From NCBI RefSeq assembly GCF_047511655.1, contig NC_133390.1, forward strand, positions 163,592,583-163,656,582: a DNA stretch of 64,000 nucleotides, in the 5' to 3' direction. Below, one piece after another: positions 1-11,111 of the stretch. Origin of the DNA: Castor canadensis. Lineage: Eukaryota > Chordata > Mammalia > Rodentia > Castoridae. Within the stretch, counting starts at the first letter, position 1. Each line of letters opens with the position of its first letter. The notes under the pieces are model-generated. The model was not told where the DNA came from. It did no database searches and worked only from the letters and a program-made list of their open reading frames with translations. The position numbers and the translations under genes were made by a program.

Positions 1-984
1 CTAAAACAAGCAAATGACTCCACATACATGGCACTTACGTTTCTGCTGTGCAATGCCACCCCTCCAACACTGGTGGAACAACATGAAGGGCAAAAGACCA
101 AAGTGTCCCCTTGGGTACCAGCACACACACTGGCTTCACAATGAGCAGCATGAACCCAGCCCACAGGTGGAGATGGAGCCTGAAGAAAAGCCACTTCTTG
201 CTTGCCTGGGCAGGGCAAGTTGAAGTTCTTTGGCACCTGTGGCTGGGTTGGGCCAGGACAGACAGCAGAGAGACAACCTGTAATTGCAGGTCACAAATCT
301 CTCTCCTTCCACCTTGTGCCCCCTCCCCGGTCCTGTGCTCAGCCACACATAGGAGCAATTGCTCAAGTTTATGACTTGCTGCGTGTAGGTTTAGACCTAC
401 CATCATCCGTAATGGGTTGTTGTTTTTATTTTCCATTTATGGGGAGTCTGAGTTACTACCTATGGTCACCGCAGACATTAAACTGTTCCAAGGGCTGAGA
501 TTTACATATTGGCCATGTGACCTGCAACAAGCTTAGAGAGGGGAAAAACGCATTTACAGTCTAATTAGAACTGATGATTGATACACAGAGACCAGCGGCT
601 CATCAACCCCTTAAAGCCCAGGAGGCTCTCACCCACAATGCACGCCCTGGTAACAACACTGGTGGAGCCCAGGCTATGCATGTCATAAGGATCAGGGTTC
701 AGAACAGATGAATATACATTCCCACCTGGAATGGCTATGATGACCTGAAAAGTGGGTGGGAGGAAGCAGAGATGGGAGGTTTTCTCTAGTCCTCTCCCCA
801 TGGTATCAAATTAATGCAGTAATTACATCTATTACCTGAACAAAGGTCCCTGACAACCAGTTAATAACCTGCTGTAGCTGCCACAGCTTTCATCCCAAGA
901 TCTCAAAACATGTTACAAATAATTAAATGCTATTATTTGGTAATTTGTGTAATCAAAGAACTTCATCACTTTTTCTTTTGCTGT
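1..984. other. Unassigned unique sequence at left edge
   Basis: I recognise no repeat or gene here. Open frames on both strands between about 35 and 500 are short, overlap one another and have no recognisable domain. Positions 805-960 are rich in TAAT/ATTA-type homeodomain core sites and look like unique DNA, so they are listed separately as a conservation candidate. Confidence 0.5.
805..962. promoter_or_regulatory. Candidate conserved noncoding element (unproven)
   Basis: This AT-rich, non-repetitive stretch contains several homeodomain-type cores (AATTAATG, TAATTACAT, AATAATTAAATG, GTAATTTGTG) and a CAGTTAATAACC segment. No repeat family fits. Calling it regulatory is inference from composition and motif density only; no conservation data were available. 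Confidence 0.2.
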
Positions 985-1735
985 GCCCCAGAATGCAGCT
1001 CAGCATCATGTTCTCAAGACAGGAAACTGAGGCACAAAGGTGAACTGGTTTAGATCGTGTGACACCTCTCACAGCTCTTAGTCCCCACTTCCCACTCTTT
1101 CTCTATGAGATCAAGGGCTGCTCCCCTCACCCCTCCCCATCCCACTCCCAACCCCAACCACTCCCAGGCTTGGTTATGTATTTGAATGTTCCCTACAGAA
1201 TCTCCTCATTCCCACTGGGGAAGGCGAAGGAATTGCCAGGAAAAAACAGCCACCTAACTGTGGCTCCCTTTTACCCTTCAAATACTCTACCTTGAACATG
1301 GTCACAAAGTGTACTCTTTTTCATGTGGTTTAGTTCTTCCAAACAAAGCACATGTTTCTACCAAATGTCCAAAGCCTGCACCCTCTATAGGGTGCATTTA
1401 GCTGCTGCCTCCCGAAAGCTATCATTTTCTATTTCCTGTGACTAACGTAGACTGAAAGCTAAAATCACATGTGTGTGCAGAACTCCACTTCCAAAGAGTC
1501 ATTTCATCATTGGCTGCTGACAGGGCTCTAGAGCTAAGCCAGGATCTGTGCAGGCCAAGGGCAATGGGAACAGACAGCACTGCCCTGTGCAGGATGGGTT
1601 CTCAGTAAGGGAGGTTCCCACTGTGGACCTTATACTGAGTCCTGCTGGGACACAGTCATTGTGGAGCCATTTTTAGGAAGTCTAAGCTTCCTATCTCTGA
1701 ATCTTTCCAAGACTCTGAATGATGCTATGTAGCAG
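985..1735. other. Mostly unassigned; weak MIR trace at its start
   Basis: At 1018-1062 there is an 'aggaaactgaggcacaaagg' motif, the reverse complement of the MIR core region, but the match is too short to call an element. The rest to 1735 shows nothing recognisable. Confidence 0.4.
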
Positions 1736-1835
1736 ATTTGGTAATTTCTATTTTACAGGTATGGAAGCTGAGGATAGAGATTTATACAAAACTTGGTAAA
1801 TAGTAGATGCCTGAATTATGATGGGACTCAGTTTC
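1735..1835 (-). repeat. Probable MIR fragment
   Basis: The sequence 'ctattttacaggtatggaag' followed by 'ctgaggatagag' follows the reverse complement of the MIR core (…attttacagatgaggaaactgaggc…), but it diverges and is short. This is a weak match. Confidence 0.4.
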
Positions 1836-2504
1836 TTTGGTCCCCAAGTTTCATGATGCTCTCACAATCCTCTAGTTCATTCAATATTCATATTAAAAAT
1901 AGATGTACTACCTAACTAAACTCCCAAACTCACTCTACATCAGTATTCTGGAAGACCAACACCATATCCACAGCAAAAAAGGAGAACAGGCAAATGTCCA
2001 GTTATCTTAGATATCCAGACCAGAAAATTTGGGGGTGAAGGAAAATTCTTATTACCAGAATTGTTATTGTATTTGCCAACACAAATATGAAAAATGAAGT
2101 AGACCCTACCAGATTTCTATGCAGCTTGGAAGACATTTAGCTATATTTGCACTTCAGTGAAATTAAAGCAGGTCTCAGCCCATCTAGTCTGTATGGATGA
2201 AGTAAGCAAGTCTTGTCTGTGATCTGTGCCTCATTTTTGTTTGTCTCACTGGGTGCCAGTGATGTGCCCAGCCCGTGCTGGAGGTCAAGATGACATGAAT
2301 GACTGGGACAGACCCCACCCTTGGGAGGAGTAGGGCACTGGGCAGGTGGGAAACCATGTAAGACCAGGACAAACCAGTCACACGAGCAAAGGGAAGGCAG
2401 CTGGCTCCTGACTGGGAAGCCACCAAGCAGAACAAAGAGAACTATAGGGGCTTAGGTTTCTCCTTTTCTCTCCTCAGGGTTTGAGTGCCCACTATAACTA
2501 CTAG
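1836..2504. other. Unassigned stretch
   Basis: I see no recognisable gene or repeat. Open frames in the region lack any domain or codon pattern that suggests coding. Confidence 0.4.
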
Positions 2505-2850
2505 ATAACTTAGTCAGACTGGGCTGCTATAACAAATTACCCTAGACTGAATGACTCAAAAAACATTTACTTCTCACAGTTCTGGAGGCTGGGAAGTCCA
2601 AGATCAAGGCATTAGTAGATCTGGTCTGGTGAGGGCCCTTTTCCTTATTTACAGGAAGCCATCTTCTGGCTTTACTTTCATATGGCTGAGAAAAAAAGAG
2701 AAGCTCTCTCAAGCCATCTTCAAAAGTCACAAATCGTATTAGGAAAGCTCCACCTCCCAAAAGGCCCACCTCCTGATACCATCCATTGAGGGCTAGAACC
2801 CCAATATATGAGGGAAGACAGGAACATCTTCATGGGAAAAGGATGATCAA
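2505..2850 (-). mobile_element. MaLR (MLT1/MST-type) LTR remnant
   Basis: The stretch starts with 'gactgggctgctataacaaa', then 'ctcacagttctggaggctgg' and 'gaagtccaagatcaaggc', then 'ctggtgagggccc'. Further on come 'aaggcccacctcctgatacc' and a tail reading toward 'caatatatgagg'. In this order these are landmarks of the reverse complement of ERVL-MaLR LTRs (MST/MLT1 group). It is an ancient solo LTR; no internal viral genes are visible next to it. The two short open frames crossing it are incidental. Confidence 0.8.
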
Positions 2851-3324
2851 GTTGCTGGCATCAGTGTGCCTGCCACTTGGGCCTTGAACCCTGCTCCCCG
2901 CATGAGTGGGTCACATTAGGTTCTTTCATTTATCCCTGATATTTTCCACTGGTTAGTGGAGATTTCATTCCCACCAAAGGATATGCTAGTGAATAACCCC
3001 TTCAAACAAGAGGGCCTCCCTCACTTAAAGCAAAGTGTAATAGCATCCCACCTGGGGCCTGAGGAGGTCAGATGGACTGACAGTCAGGTGGCACCAAACA
3101 CTGTTCCCTTCCACTAATGCTCAGCTCAGGCATCTGGAAGCTTTGCTGCTATAGGAGCAAATCCATTGAGTTGCTTCCTAGTCTACAGAAATCTGAGTCT
3201 AGGAGATTGGCACCAGTATTTAGTGTTCATATCTAATAGTCTCAGTCCTGGTGCTTGGGGCCACTATGTGTCTGCTGAAACTTCAAAGGACCCTTCAAAT
3301 TGGGGTCCTTGCAGATGCCCTAGA
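2851..3324. other. Unassigned stretch
   Basis: I recognise no element or exon between the LTR and the following L1 3' end. Confidence 0.4.
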
Positions 3325-3861
3325 GAGCCACCCATACAATGGAATACTATTCAGCCTTTTAAAAGAGGACAACCTACAATTGGTGATTACATGGATAAAC
3401 ATGGAGGACTTTATGCTAAATGAAATAAGTCAGTCACAAGACGGGTAGTGCATGTTTCCTTTTACATGAAGTATTTTAAACAGTCAAAGAAGCAGAGAAT
3501 AGAATGATGGTTGCCAGGGGTGGAGAATGGGGGACAGGGAGCTGTTGCTCAGTGGATATAAAGTTTCAGTTATAGGGAATAATTAAATGAGCTCTAGAGT
3601 TCTGCAGTACGTTATTCTTTAGTTAGCAATGTGGTATTCTGCACTTGAAACTTTATTTAAAGGGAAGATCTCGTTTTAATTGTGCTGGGGCGGGGAGGGG
3701 GAATGGGGAACCTTTGGTGGTGATGAGTATATTCATTACCTTGATTGTGGTGATAGTATCATAGGTACATTCCTAGGCCCAAATTCATCAAATTGCATAC
3801 ATTAAATCTGTGTATTTTTAATATCAACTACACCTTCATAAAGCTGGGCTTAAAAAAAAAA
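3325..3861 (+). mobile_element. Old L1, 5'-truncated 3' end
   Basis: It opens with the end of LINE-1 ORF2: 'catacaatggaatactattc' encodes the usual YNGILFS-like stretch, followed by 'atgctaaatgaaataagtca'. The standard 3' region follows: 'agaatgatggttgccagggg', 'ggagaatgggggacaggg', and 'gtgatagtatcata' near the end. It finishes in an A-run at 3852-3861. It is 5'-truncated to about 540 bp, too short to encode anything, and diverged like an old mammalian (L1M) subfamily. Confidence 0.85.
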
Positions 3862-4590
3862 AGTAGGAGTAAAAGAAACCACATCAGTTCCTAGAGGGTC
3901 TTCACAAGGTCAGGGCGTGAGGATCTTGCCACATCCTTGTGCCAGAGTCCATAAAAATCTCCCTTTTATGCGGCTGGCTTCTCTGGACAAAGCAACATTC
4001 CTGCCTCAGTTGGCAACTCTATAGAGCGGATCGCAGACACTTGGACATATTGACTCTGACATATGGATCATGCTCCCGGGCTGGATTTTTTTGTTTTGTT
4101 TTGTTCCTAATATATATAGTTTTATAAGGTTTCTTTTATGTTAGGCTGACTCTTTTGATCTCCCCAGGAAACCCTCCTCCCATCCCTGGATTTTCTTTTA
4201 ATCTACAAAAATCACTGACCACAGCTGCAGACCGGGAAAGATTCTACAAAGAGACATGCAGAGCCCAGTGAGTTGTAGTCAGAGAGAGATAACTGAGAAC
4301 AAGAGTGCATTTCTCCAAGGGCTCTGCCATGTGTGGGGAGCACTTTGTAGGCATCCCAGACCCTGGGTTCCAGAGTGCACAACTCACAGACGGGAAGGGG
4401 AGACCCACTCTATGCCAGGCTGGTCTTAGATATTAGCTACTTTAATCCTTGCAACAGCCTGATAGAATAATAACCCGATCTCACTGGGACCTGTACTCAC
4501 TGAGAGTACCTTTGGTTGAGCTTTTTGGAAGCAGACCATAACACCAAATTTCCCTTCATTCTGTTATCACTTCAAATTTAAAGAAAAACA
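3862..4590. other. Unassigned stretch, small MIR trace
   Basis: Around 4428-4495 ('tttaatccttgcaacagcct', 'ataataacccgatctcac') there is a weak reverse-strand MIR signature. A T/G-rich run (ttttttgttttgttttgttc) lies at 4086-4105. Nothing else is recognisable. Confidence 0.4.
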
Positions 4591-5090
4591 GCAGTGATAG
4601 CATAAAGCACTTCTAACATATTCTCCATGTAGACTTGCCAATTGTTACACTTTTCCCTATTTGCTTAACTTTATCATTCTGCTTCTTCCTCCACCCCACT
4701 ATCTCTCATTGTTTTTTAAAGGAATAATTTGAAAGTAATTTGAAGACATCATGTATGTCCAAGGAACAAGAACATTCTTTAACTTAATGATGGTATAATT
4801 ATCAAAATCCTGAAATTTAACACTTCTACAATACTATTATAACTGCAAAGTCCATATTCAAATTTTGTCAGTTGTCCTAATAAATTCTTTTGGAAGTTGT
4901 TTGTTCTTCCTGGTTCAAGATACACTCCAAGACCATTTAATTGTCTTGTCTGCTTAATCTTCCCTAAGCTAAATCATTTTTTCAGCCTTTCTTTGCTCTC
5001 ATGAACTTGTTAAGAGTATTGGCCAGGATTTTTGTAGAATGTTCATCAATTTTGACTTGTCAGAGACAAAGATTCGTGAACTCATTGCCA
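4590..5090. mobile_element. Old L1-type repeat segment (strand uncertain)
   Basis: Phrases such as 'caaggaacaagaacattctt', 'aattatcaaaatcctgaaat', 'caatactattataactgcaa', 'agtccatattcaaattttgt', 'cagcctttctttgctctcat' and 'ttttgtagaatgttcatcaa' occur in the order seen in a common mammalian L1-associated 3' region. I recognise the block but cannot fix the subfamily or orientation without a library search. Confidence 0.5.
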
Positions 5091-5934
5091 AGAAGAAGTA
5101 ATGGGGTAGTGAGAAGCAGAACCATGAAGGAAAGATGGCCAGAAAGGGTGCACAACAAGCCAAGTTCCATGGAGGGAGTCTGACTCCAGCCCCGAAGGAA
5201 GTTCTACAAACAGTATTGGTGACATCTCATTGGGGAACAATGGAACTGGAGAATGTAAGCCTTTCCCCCAGCTCAGCAGTCACCTTCAACTCTACCTTTG
5301 CTTGCACACAAGCTGCAGTCCTGGGGGTCTCTGCAATCATAAGACACACATGCTGGCTGTTGGCTAGAGTATATAAAAATAGCAAAAAGATTCACAAGAA
5401 TAGAGCTGAAGTATTGACACTATTTACTATAAAGAGTTTGACATACCCAGTGTCACATAGCTTCTGAGTGTGGGAGCTGGAATTCCAGTAAGCTCCCATG
5501 CCATTATCCATACTCCATCACCTCCCTGGGGAACTAAAATCAACCCAAAGCCTAGATAATCTGACTCTGCCATGTTTGTTGACTGACTGCCCAACTGACG
5601 ACCTGCTGAGTGACCACAGAATTGACTACAGATCCAAGATGACTGGGCATTCAGTATAACTGGGGCACCATGGAGAAATGAAAGCTCCATGAAGTTTCAG
5701 AGATAAGTGAGGAGTAATAAAGTCAACACTAGGAACAGCTAGATTTGAATTTCCTGGAAAGCCTAGGCTAGAAGCCAAGACTGAACGCAAGGAGCAAAGT
5801 TCAGTGGCCAGGTCAGGGGTAAATGAGCCCCTGGTGAGCTGTCCAGGGACCAGAGTCCATGAACCAGATGAGGACAAAACAGGAGCTTGAGGCTAAGAGA
5901 CCAGGTCTCTGAAATCTCCTGAGTATTTATTCAT
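5091..5934. other. Unassigned stretch, short MIR piece inside
   Basis: Positions 5400-5490 ('acccagtgtcacatagcttc', 'tgggagctggaattccag') look like a short reverse-strand MIR core. The rest is unassigned. The 110-codon open frame at 5135-5467 runs into the MIR piece and has no recognisable domain. Confidence 0.4.
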
Positions 5935-6130
5935 CTAATCATTTCCACTGGTATGTACTGAGCACCTACTGTGTTTCAGATACTGCCTACCACTGGAGAT
6001 AGAGCAGTAACTATATCAGGCAAAAAGCCTTGTCCTGTGTGTTTACATCGTAGAGAGAGAGGGCAGACCAGCAGATAAAACAAATGAGGATATTATAAAG
6101 TAGAAAGTCTTAAGCGTCATGAAGAAGTAA
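5935..6130 (-). mobile_element. L2 (CR1-like LINE) 3' fragment
   Basis: 'gtatgtactgagcacctact', then 'actggagatagagcagtaac' and 'cttgtcctgtgtgtttacat' follow the reverse complement of the L2 3' end (tttattgagcacctactatg…ggggatacagcagtga…). It is an old, non-coding fragment. Confidence 0.65.
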
Positions 6131-6590
6131 AGCAAGCAGGGGGTCTAGGGCATGAGGAGAGGTATGAACACATTTGATGAAAAGTATGAAAACCTTGGCC
6201 TGATGTGTAGCATCCGTACAATAAATTTTAAGGTTATGACTCTCCCTATAAGAAGAAGGAAAGTCTTAAGTGATCCTGAAATCAGTTCAGCAAGTCTCAA
6301 GATTAGGGGTTCCCAATCTTTACAGTCAGGATTCAGTAATTCAAGCTCATGGTTATTAACCTTCATTGGCTCTAGTAGGAAACAGATTTCTAAGCAACGT
6401 GGGACTCTGGTGGATATGAGCACTACAAAGACCAGACAGCAGGTGGATCCAACATTTGGAGTTCCACTTTGACACAAGCCAACAGCTGGGACAAAGTGTG
6501 ATGGCAGATCAGACCCCAGCATCTAATCCAACAAGCAGGCAAAGTACTGGTCAAGGAAACAAAGGCAGAAGCTGTAGACTTCACAGCATC
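6131..6590. other. Unassigned stretch
   Basis: There are overlapping open frames of 106 and 125 codons on opposite strands (6152-6472 and 6145-6522). Neither has a recognisable domain, and mutual overlap on opposite strands argues that both are chance. Confidence 0.4.
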
Positions 6591-6594
6591 TCTG

Positions 6595-6865
6595 CAAGGG
6601 ATCTTCATTATCCATTTTACAGATACAACACCTAGAGCTCCAAGGCAGTAAAGAAGGAATCACATACCCAGGACACCAGCCAAGTTCATGTGATCCCACC
6701 ACCTGCTCCTTCCAAAGGCTCCTACAACCCGCATCCATGTTTCTCATCCATTCTATAAATTCACTAATACCTATCTCATACGATTACTGTGAGATTCCAG
6801 TGAGAATCGATAAAGCCCGCCCTCAGCACAGGACCTAGCATGCTCAGTATACGCTAACTGGCGGT
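6595..6865. repeat. Two adjacent MIR fragments, (-) then (+)
   Basis: At 6595-6720, 'attatccattttacagatac' is the reverse-strand MIR core. At 6755-6865, 'ctaatacctatctcatacga', 'agcacaggacctagcatgct' and 'cagtatacgctaactgg' follow the forward-strand MIR 3' half (cctacctcatagggtt…agcacagtgcctggcac…). The second match is the stronger of the two. Confidence 0.55.
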
Positions 6866-7735
6866 AGTAGTGGAAGTGGCGTCACCCTTCAGCCCTCCTG
6901 AAAAATCCTTCTCTTTGACCTGAGAAAAGAAAAAACAAAACAGGGTGAAAGGCAATGGTATCCTTGGAAATCCCTAGCTCCTTTTCCTCAGAAGGGAAGC
7001 TGCTTCCAGCTCCAGAGGCCTCATAACTCCAACCAGGCAGGTGTCCATTTGGTGAGAATCAGGGCCACACACAAGCCAGAAGCATTTGTTCACATATTAA
7101 AAGTCGGCCTGTATGGCCCTGCTATTAAACTCCCTGTGAGTGAGCTGGGCTAACAGTGTGGCCTCATATGATAAGTCATTAATCTCCATGTGTAATGTAA
7201 GAGCTGTACAATGTACTTCAACCCTAAGCTCTCATGAGTTACAGCCTCTTCTGCGATTCATAAACCAAATCAATCACACCTCCCAGGCTCTCATCTATTT
7301 ATTACTGCTTTTTAAATGCTTGGAGAGGGAGAACCTGGTGGATGTTTTTCATCCCTCCCCCAACTGGGCTGACCTCCACAGGCTGCAAGAAAATGGACTC
7401 TATGCCCCAGTTCAGCTTGTAGACCAAGATTTGTTGAATTCTGAGGCTTACAAAGTGCTGGTGATTTTGCATCCATCCCATCTGGAAGGTGCCTCACTAT
7501 TGCTCTGAGTGGGGAGTGAGTGAGGCGGTCATCGCTGATTATGTCTGAAAGGCTCATCCTTCTCTGTATCCATTGTGTCTAGGGTTTTAGGTGGTACCAT
7601 CTAAAACAACACTTCCTTGTCCAACCCCTGAGGATACCCTCACTTTAGTACCTTCAATCACTGTTCCCCACCCGTTTGCTTTTTGACACTTGCTCCACCC
7701 AACATGCAGTGAGAATTTATGGCTCTTAGTATTTG
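6866..7735. other. Unassigned stretch containing a candidate conserved element
   Basis: I recognise no repeat. Positions 7085-7330 look like complex, moderately AT-rich unique sequence with homeodomain-type sites and are listed separately. Confidence 0.45.
7085..7330. promoter_or_regulatory. Candidate conserved noncoding element (unproven)
   Basis: This non-repetitive sequence contains 'ataagtcattaatctccatg', 'aaaccaaatcaatcacacct' and 'catctatttattactgcttt'. These include homeodomain-like (TCATTAAT) and PBX/HOX-like (AATCAATCA) cores. A 122-codon forward frame (7140-7508) overlaps but carries no recognisable domain. The regulatory reading is inference only. Confidence 0.2.
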
Positions 7736-7739
7736 TTGG

Positions 7740-8040
7740 GATAGCTCTGTGTACTCTGTGAAAGGGTTCTGACTTCACTTTAGATTGTAGGGTCCATCTA
7801 ACCAGACTCAGTCTTAGTCACCCCAACACCCAGCCCAGCACCTTTCACGGTGTCGGTGTTCAGAAAATGAGTGCAATGAGTGCACTGCCTTTGTTCATTC
7901 TCTTTATGGCCCTGGGAAAAAAGAGTTGGAAAGCCCATTTTAGAGATGAGGAAACAGAAGTCCAAAGAGGCAAGTCACATGTTCAAGGTCAGGCATGTAT
8001 TGAACCTGAATTCCAAAGGTCTTACCAACATTCTCTGGTA
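7740..8040. repeat. L2-like (+) piece followed by MIR (-)
   Basis: Positions 7740-7890 ('cccagcccagcacctttcac', 'ggtgttcagaaaatgagtg') resemble an L2 3' end on the forward strand. Positions 7935-8035 ('tttagagatgaggaaacaga', 'ggcaagtcacatgttcaagg', 'tattgaacctgaattccaaa') are a reverse-strand MIR. Confidence 0.6.
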
Positions 8041-9145
8041 GGAAAATGGAAGAACATCTGCTGGGGGTAACTTGTGTGAGCAAAGGCACTGGAATGAATG
8101 GATTAGACACCAGGACACAAGCAGGAGGCTTACCTGGCATAAAAACTTAGGCACCTTCCAGATACCCCTGCACCCTCAGGGGACAGAAACAAACTCCCCA
8201 TGTGGTTCAGGAAGCTGCTACCTAGAGCACTATGGATTGCTGCAATTTGGCCCTTAGGCTGAAGGCTTTTCCACCCCATCCCCTCCCTCACACTGGCCTC
8301 TTCTGCTTATTCATTGGTCCAGGCAGTAGGTGGAGCAGACCATGGACACTGGAAAGGGGCAGGGTTCAGGGTAAAAGCTAATACAGGGTATGAACGGGGT
8401 GGGGCAGGGAAGGAGCCAAGACAGGCTGGGAACAGGAACAGGAGAGAACACTACCACTGACTAAATCTGATTCCAAAAGCCCAGCTTCCAAGGTCAAAAG
8501 TCTTACACTCCAGAGCCTGGGTCTCAGTGCTTGTTCTGCAATAACCATGCCCCTGGGGTTGCTTGCTCCAGAGGGCTGTGGTCCAGTGATCAGGTCACCT
8601 TAGGACTGCGCCCTGGCCTCATGTCAATAACTCTGTGCTGTCTGGGCTGCAATCTTGAGCCTGGAAGGAGGGAACTTCCTATCTGAGACTTCTATAGAGT
8701 TCTCTGGAGAGAGGGAAAGAAAAAGGAGGGAAGAGGAGACATGGCCTAGGCTCACTAGGGAACAAGAACAGTGAAATGAAACACCAGACTGTGAGCACCT
8801 ATAGGATGCAGGACCAAGGGCCCTTAAGGAGTAGCTGCTCCCAGGAAACATGTGCCTCTGCTCATAAGCAGCATGGCAGCCCCCTTCTCCCTCTGTAGAC
8901 AAATACAGAAGTTGGCTATCAGGGCCAAGGGAAGTTAGCTTAGAGAAAAAGAGAGCAATGGACAAAATGTCACTTGTCTTTTGTGTGTCCATGCATGTGT
9001 GGGCATGAGTGCACATGTCCAAGTGTACTTGTGTACGTGTGCACATGAGAGAAGGAAGGAGTGGAGGGTAGAGGATGAGATGAAAATGGAAACCCAATTA
9101 ATACAAGTGTAAAACTCAACAGAGGAGCAAAGACAAGTCATATCA
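8041..9145. other. Unassigned stretch with a degenerate GT-rich run
   Basis: Positions 8978-9050 form a degenerate TG/CA-rich tract (gtgtgtccatgcatgtgtgg, gtacttgtgtacgtgtgcac). The 157-codon reverse-strand frame at 8624-9097 reads through this tract (hence its His/Thr/Cys-rich segment) and has no recognisable domain. Nothing else is identified. Confidence 0.45.
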
Positions 9146-9149
9146 TTAC

Positions 9150-9500
9150 CCAATCAATTGACATTTATTGAGCCTTGCTATGTGCCAGATAGGTACTGTT
9201 TTAGGTGCTTGGTACATATTAGGAAACATCATAGACATAAAGCCTTGACTTTGCAATGAAAAACACAGGCCATGGAGTGACACACTGATGAGTATAATGA
9301 GACAAATAACAAACTAGGAAAATGGACACCAGAGGTTCATGCAGTCCTGGGAATCAGGACAGCCTCCATGAGAAAGTGACCTCTAACAGGACAACTGAGG
9401 GATACCTAGAATGGCAGGGTGCAGGACCCAGGGGCCAAAGTCTTTCTGATGGAGAACAGAGAGCAAGAGAGAACATGAGATAGCTTGCGATGGAGCCAAG
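9150..9500 (-). mobile_element. L2 fragment
   Basis: 'tgacatttattgagccttgc', 'tatgtgccagataggtactg' and 'ttttaggtgcttggtacata' match the reverse complement of the L2 3' end. Further on, 'cagcctccatgagaaagtga' and 'ggagaacagagagcaagaga' fit the reverse complement of more upstream L2 sequence. The element is diverged. Confidence 0.65.
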
Positions 9501-9914
9501 ACAAATTAGAAAGCGTCTCAAAGAAATAAAAGTAGTAATTATTACTTTAAAGCACACACTCAAACTAGTTTAACAAAATGTGCTTTAATTATATCTACCT
9601 TAATGAACAGATAAAAACAGTTTGCAATTAGTTCTGTAATTGGTTATGGGAGCAGAGATGCTGCTTGGAGTTCTGAAGCATATGTCCTATAGACAATTGA
9701 TAAGGGGAAAAGATGCTTCTTCAAGTGCTAAAGCACGTTGTCCTAAAGAGCTGTCACATTTCAGTCTCTCATAGGCATCTCTTCCTCATGAGTTCTGCAA
9801 AAGTAGATTTTATCCAAGTCATTCCTGGATCAGAGACAAACAATTAAGCAGAGTTTTCACTGTAGATATGAGTGAAGGTCCCTATACCATAATGGGAACA
9901 TGGAAGAAGCTCAA
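9501..9914. other. Unassigned stretch
   Basis: This is AT-rich unique-looking sequence; no repeat or exon is recognised. Confidence 0.4.
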
Positions 9915-10118
9915 ATCCCTTTTCTGTCTGTCACTCACCAGTTCTATGACCTTAGGCAATCCTTTTAACCTCTCTAAGGGTAGGTCTTTAAAATGGGCCT
10001 GATGATAGTGTCCACTTCACAGAGTTATGAATATTAAGCAAGATTATACACACAAAGGTCATAGCACAGAGCATGGCACATAGATAGCATTTCATAAATC
10101 CTGACTGTTGTTAGGACC
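9915..10118 (+). repeat. MIR
   Basis: The landmarks appear in order: 'ctatgaccttaggcaatcct', 'ttaacctctctaagg', 'aaaatgggcctgatgatagt', 'cacagagcatggcacataga' and a tail 'cataaatcctgactgttgtt'. These match forward-strand MIR over nearly its full core and 3' half. Confidence 0.85.
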
Positions 10119-10127
10119 CAGATGCAT

Positions 10128-10628
10128 TATGTTAATTTGCTATTGCTGGTGTAACAAACAACCAAGCACTTAGAGGCTTAAACAACACATAGTTGTTGTT
10201 GTATAGTGCTCAGGTTAAAAGCCCAGAATGGGTCTCGCAGTTCTCAAGAAGCCTCTGCAAGGCTGCATTCTATTCCAAGACTCTAGGACAATCCATGTTC
10301 TTGCTTTTTTTAGCTTCCAAGGCTCACCACATTCCTTGGTTCATGGTCTCTTCCTCCACCTGCAAAGTCAGAAACATTGCAACTCTCTGACCATTCTCTG
10401 CTAGTCACAGAAATAGCTATGGCCACAGCTCTGACCACAGCTCAGAAGGTTCTCCCATTTTGAGGATTCATGTGATTATTTGGGGTCCCCCTGGATAATC
10501 ATGCTAATCTCCCCATCTCAAGGTCTGTAACTTTAATCACATCTGCAAAGGACTGTTGTCATGTGCACAGTAACATTCACAGGATTGGGACATAGGTGTC
10601 TGGGCAGTTTTCTGCCTATCATAATGCA
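10128..10628 (-). mobile_element. MLT1-type MaLR LTR
   Basis: 'gctattgctggtgtaacaaa', 'gcttaaacaacaca', 'aggctgcattctattccaag', 'ccacattccttggttcatgg', 'ctggataatcatgctaatct', 'ccccatctcaaggtctgtaa', 'tttaatcacatctgcaaagg' and 'gttttctgcctatcata' follow the reverse complement of MLT1 LTRs from end to end. It is a nearly full-length ancient solo LTR with no adjacent viral genes. Confidence 0.85.
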
Positions 10629-11111
10629 TATACTTACTTACATGTAATTACAGTGATTTTTTTCATAAAAGATAAATGAGATATTAATCTTCATGACACA
10701 TACTCTTCTACTCCTCTCTTCCTGTACCCTCTCCCACTTTCTCACATGTGACATCAAGTGAGTCCTCTGTAACAACAAGTTTAAATCCATTACACAGTTA
10801 GTTCAAGAACCTAGGAGTTCCTAGTCCCTCTCACTTGTGGAGAGCCCCTCCCCCACCCCTACAAATCATGAAAACCACATTTAAATATATCCATACCCCA
10901 CACTGAATATGTCACTGCAGGAGTTGAGTTTAATTAACTTGTTGGCAAAATGTAATATTTTATGTACATTTAATTAAAATTCATTCTTAAACTTTGCAGT
11001 TTCCTTTACTTCTTCAGACCTGAACTCTTTGTATAGATCTCCGAAAAGCTCTACTTATTACTTATTACTGTGTCTTAAGGACTCAGGCCCTAGCTTAATA
11101 GTCACTGGGGC
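10629..11111. other. Unassigned AT-rich stretch
   Basis: Positions 10925-11000 contain paired AATTAA motifs (gagtttaattaacttgttgg; acatttaattaaaattcatt), which are homeodomain/Lhx-like sites. I recognise no repeat. Confidence 0.4.

Noticed and set aside
35-436. 133-codon reverse-strand open frame at the left edge
   Set aside because: It overlaps several frames on both strands, has no domain, and the region is not CpG- or codon-biased; chance is the simplest reading.
5345-5385. TATA-like promoter ('agagtatataaaaatagcaa')
   Set aside because: An isolated AT-rich word with no initiator, CpG enrichment or downstream gene.
8624-9097. 157-codon reverse-strand frame
   Set aside because: It reads through a degenerate TG/CA repeat that removes stops; the residue bias comes from that repeat.
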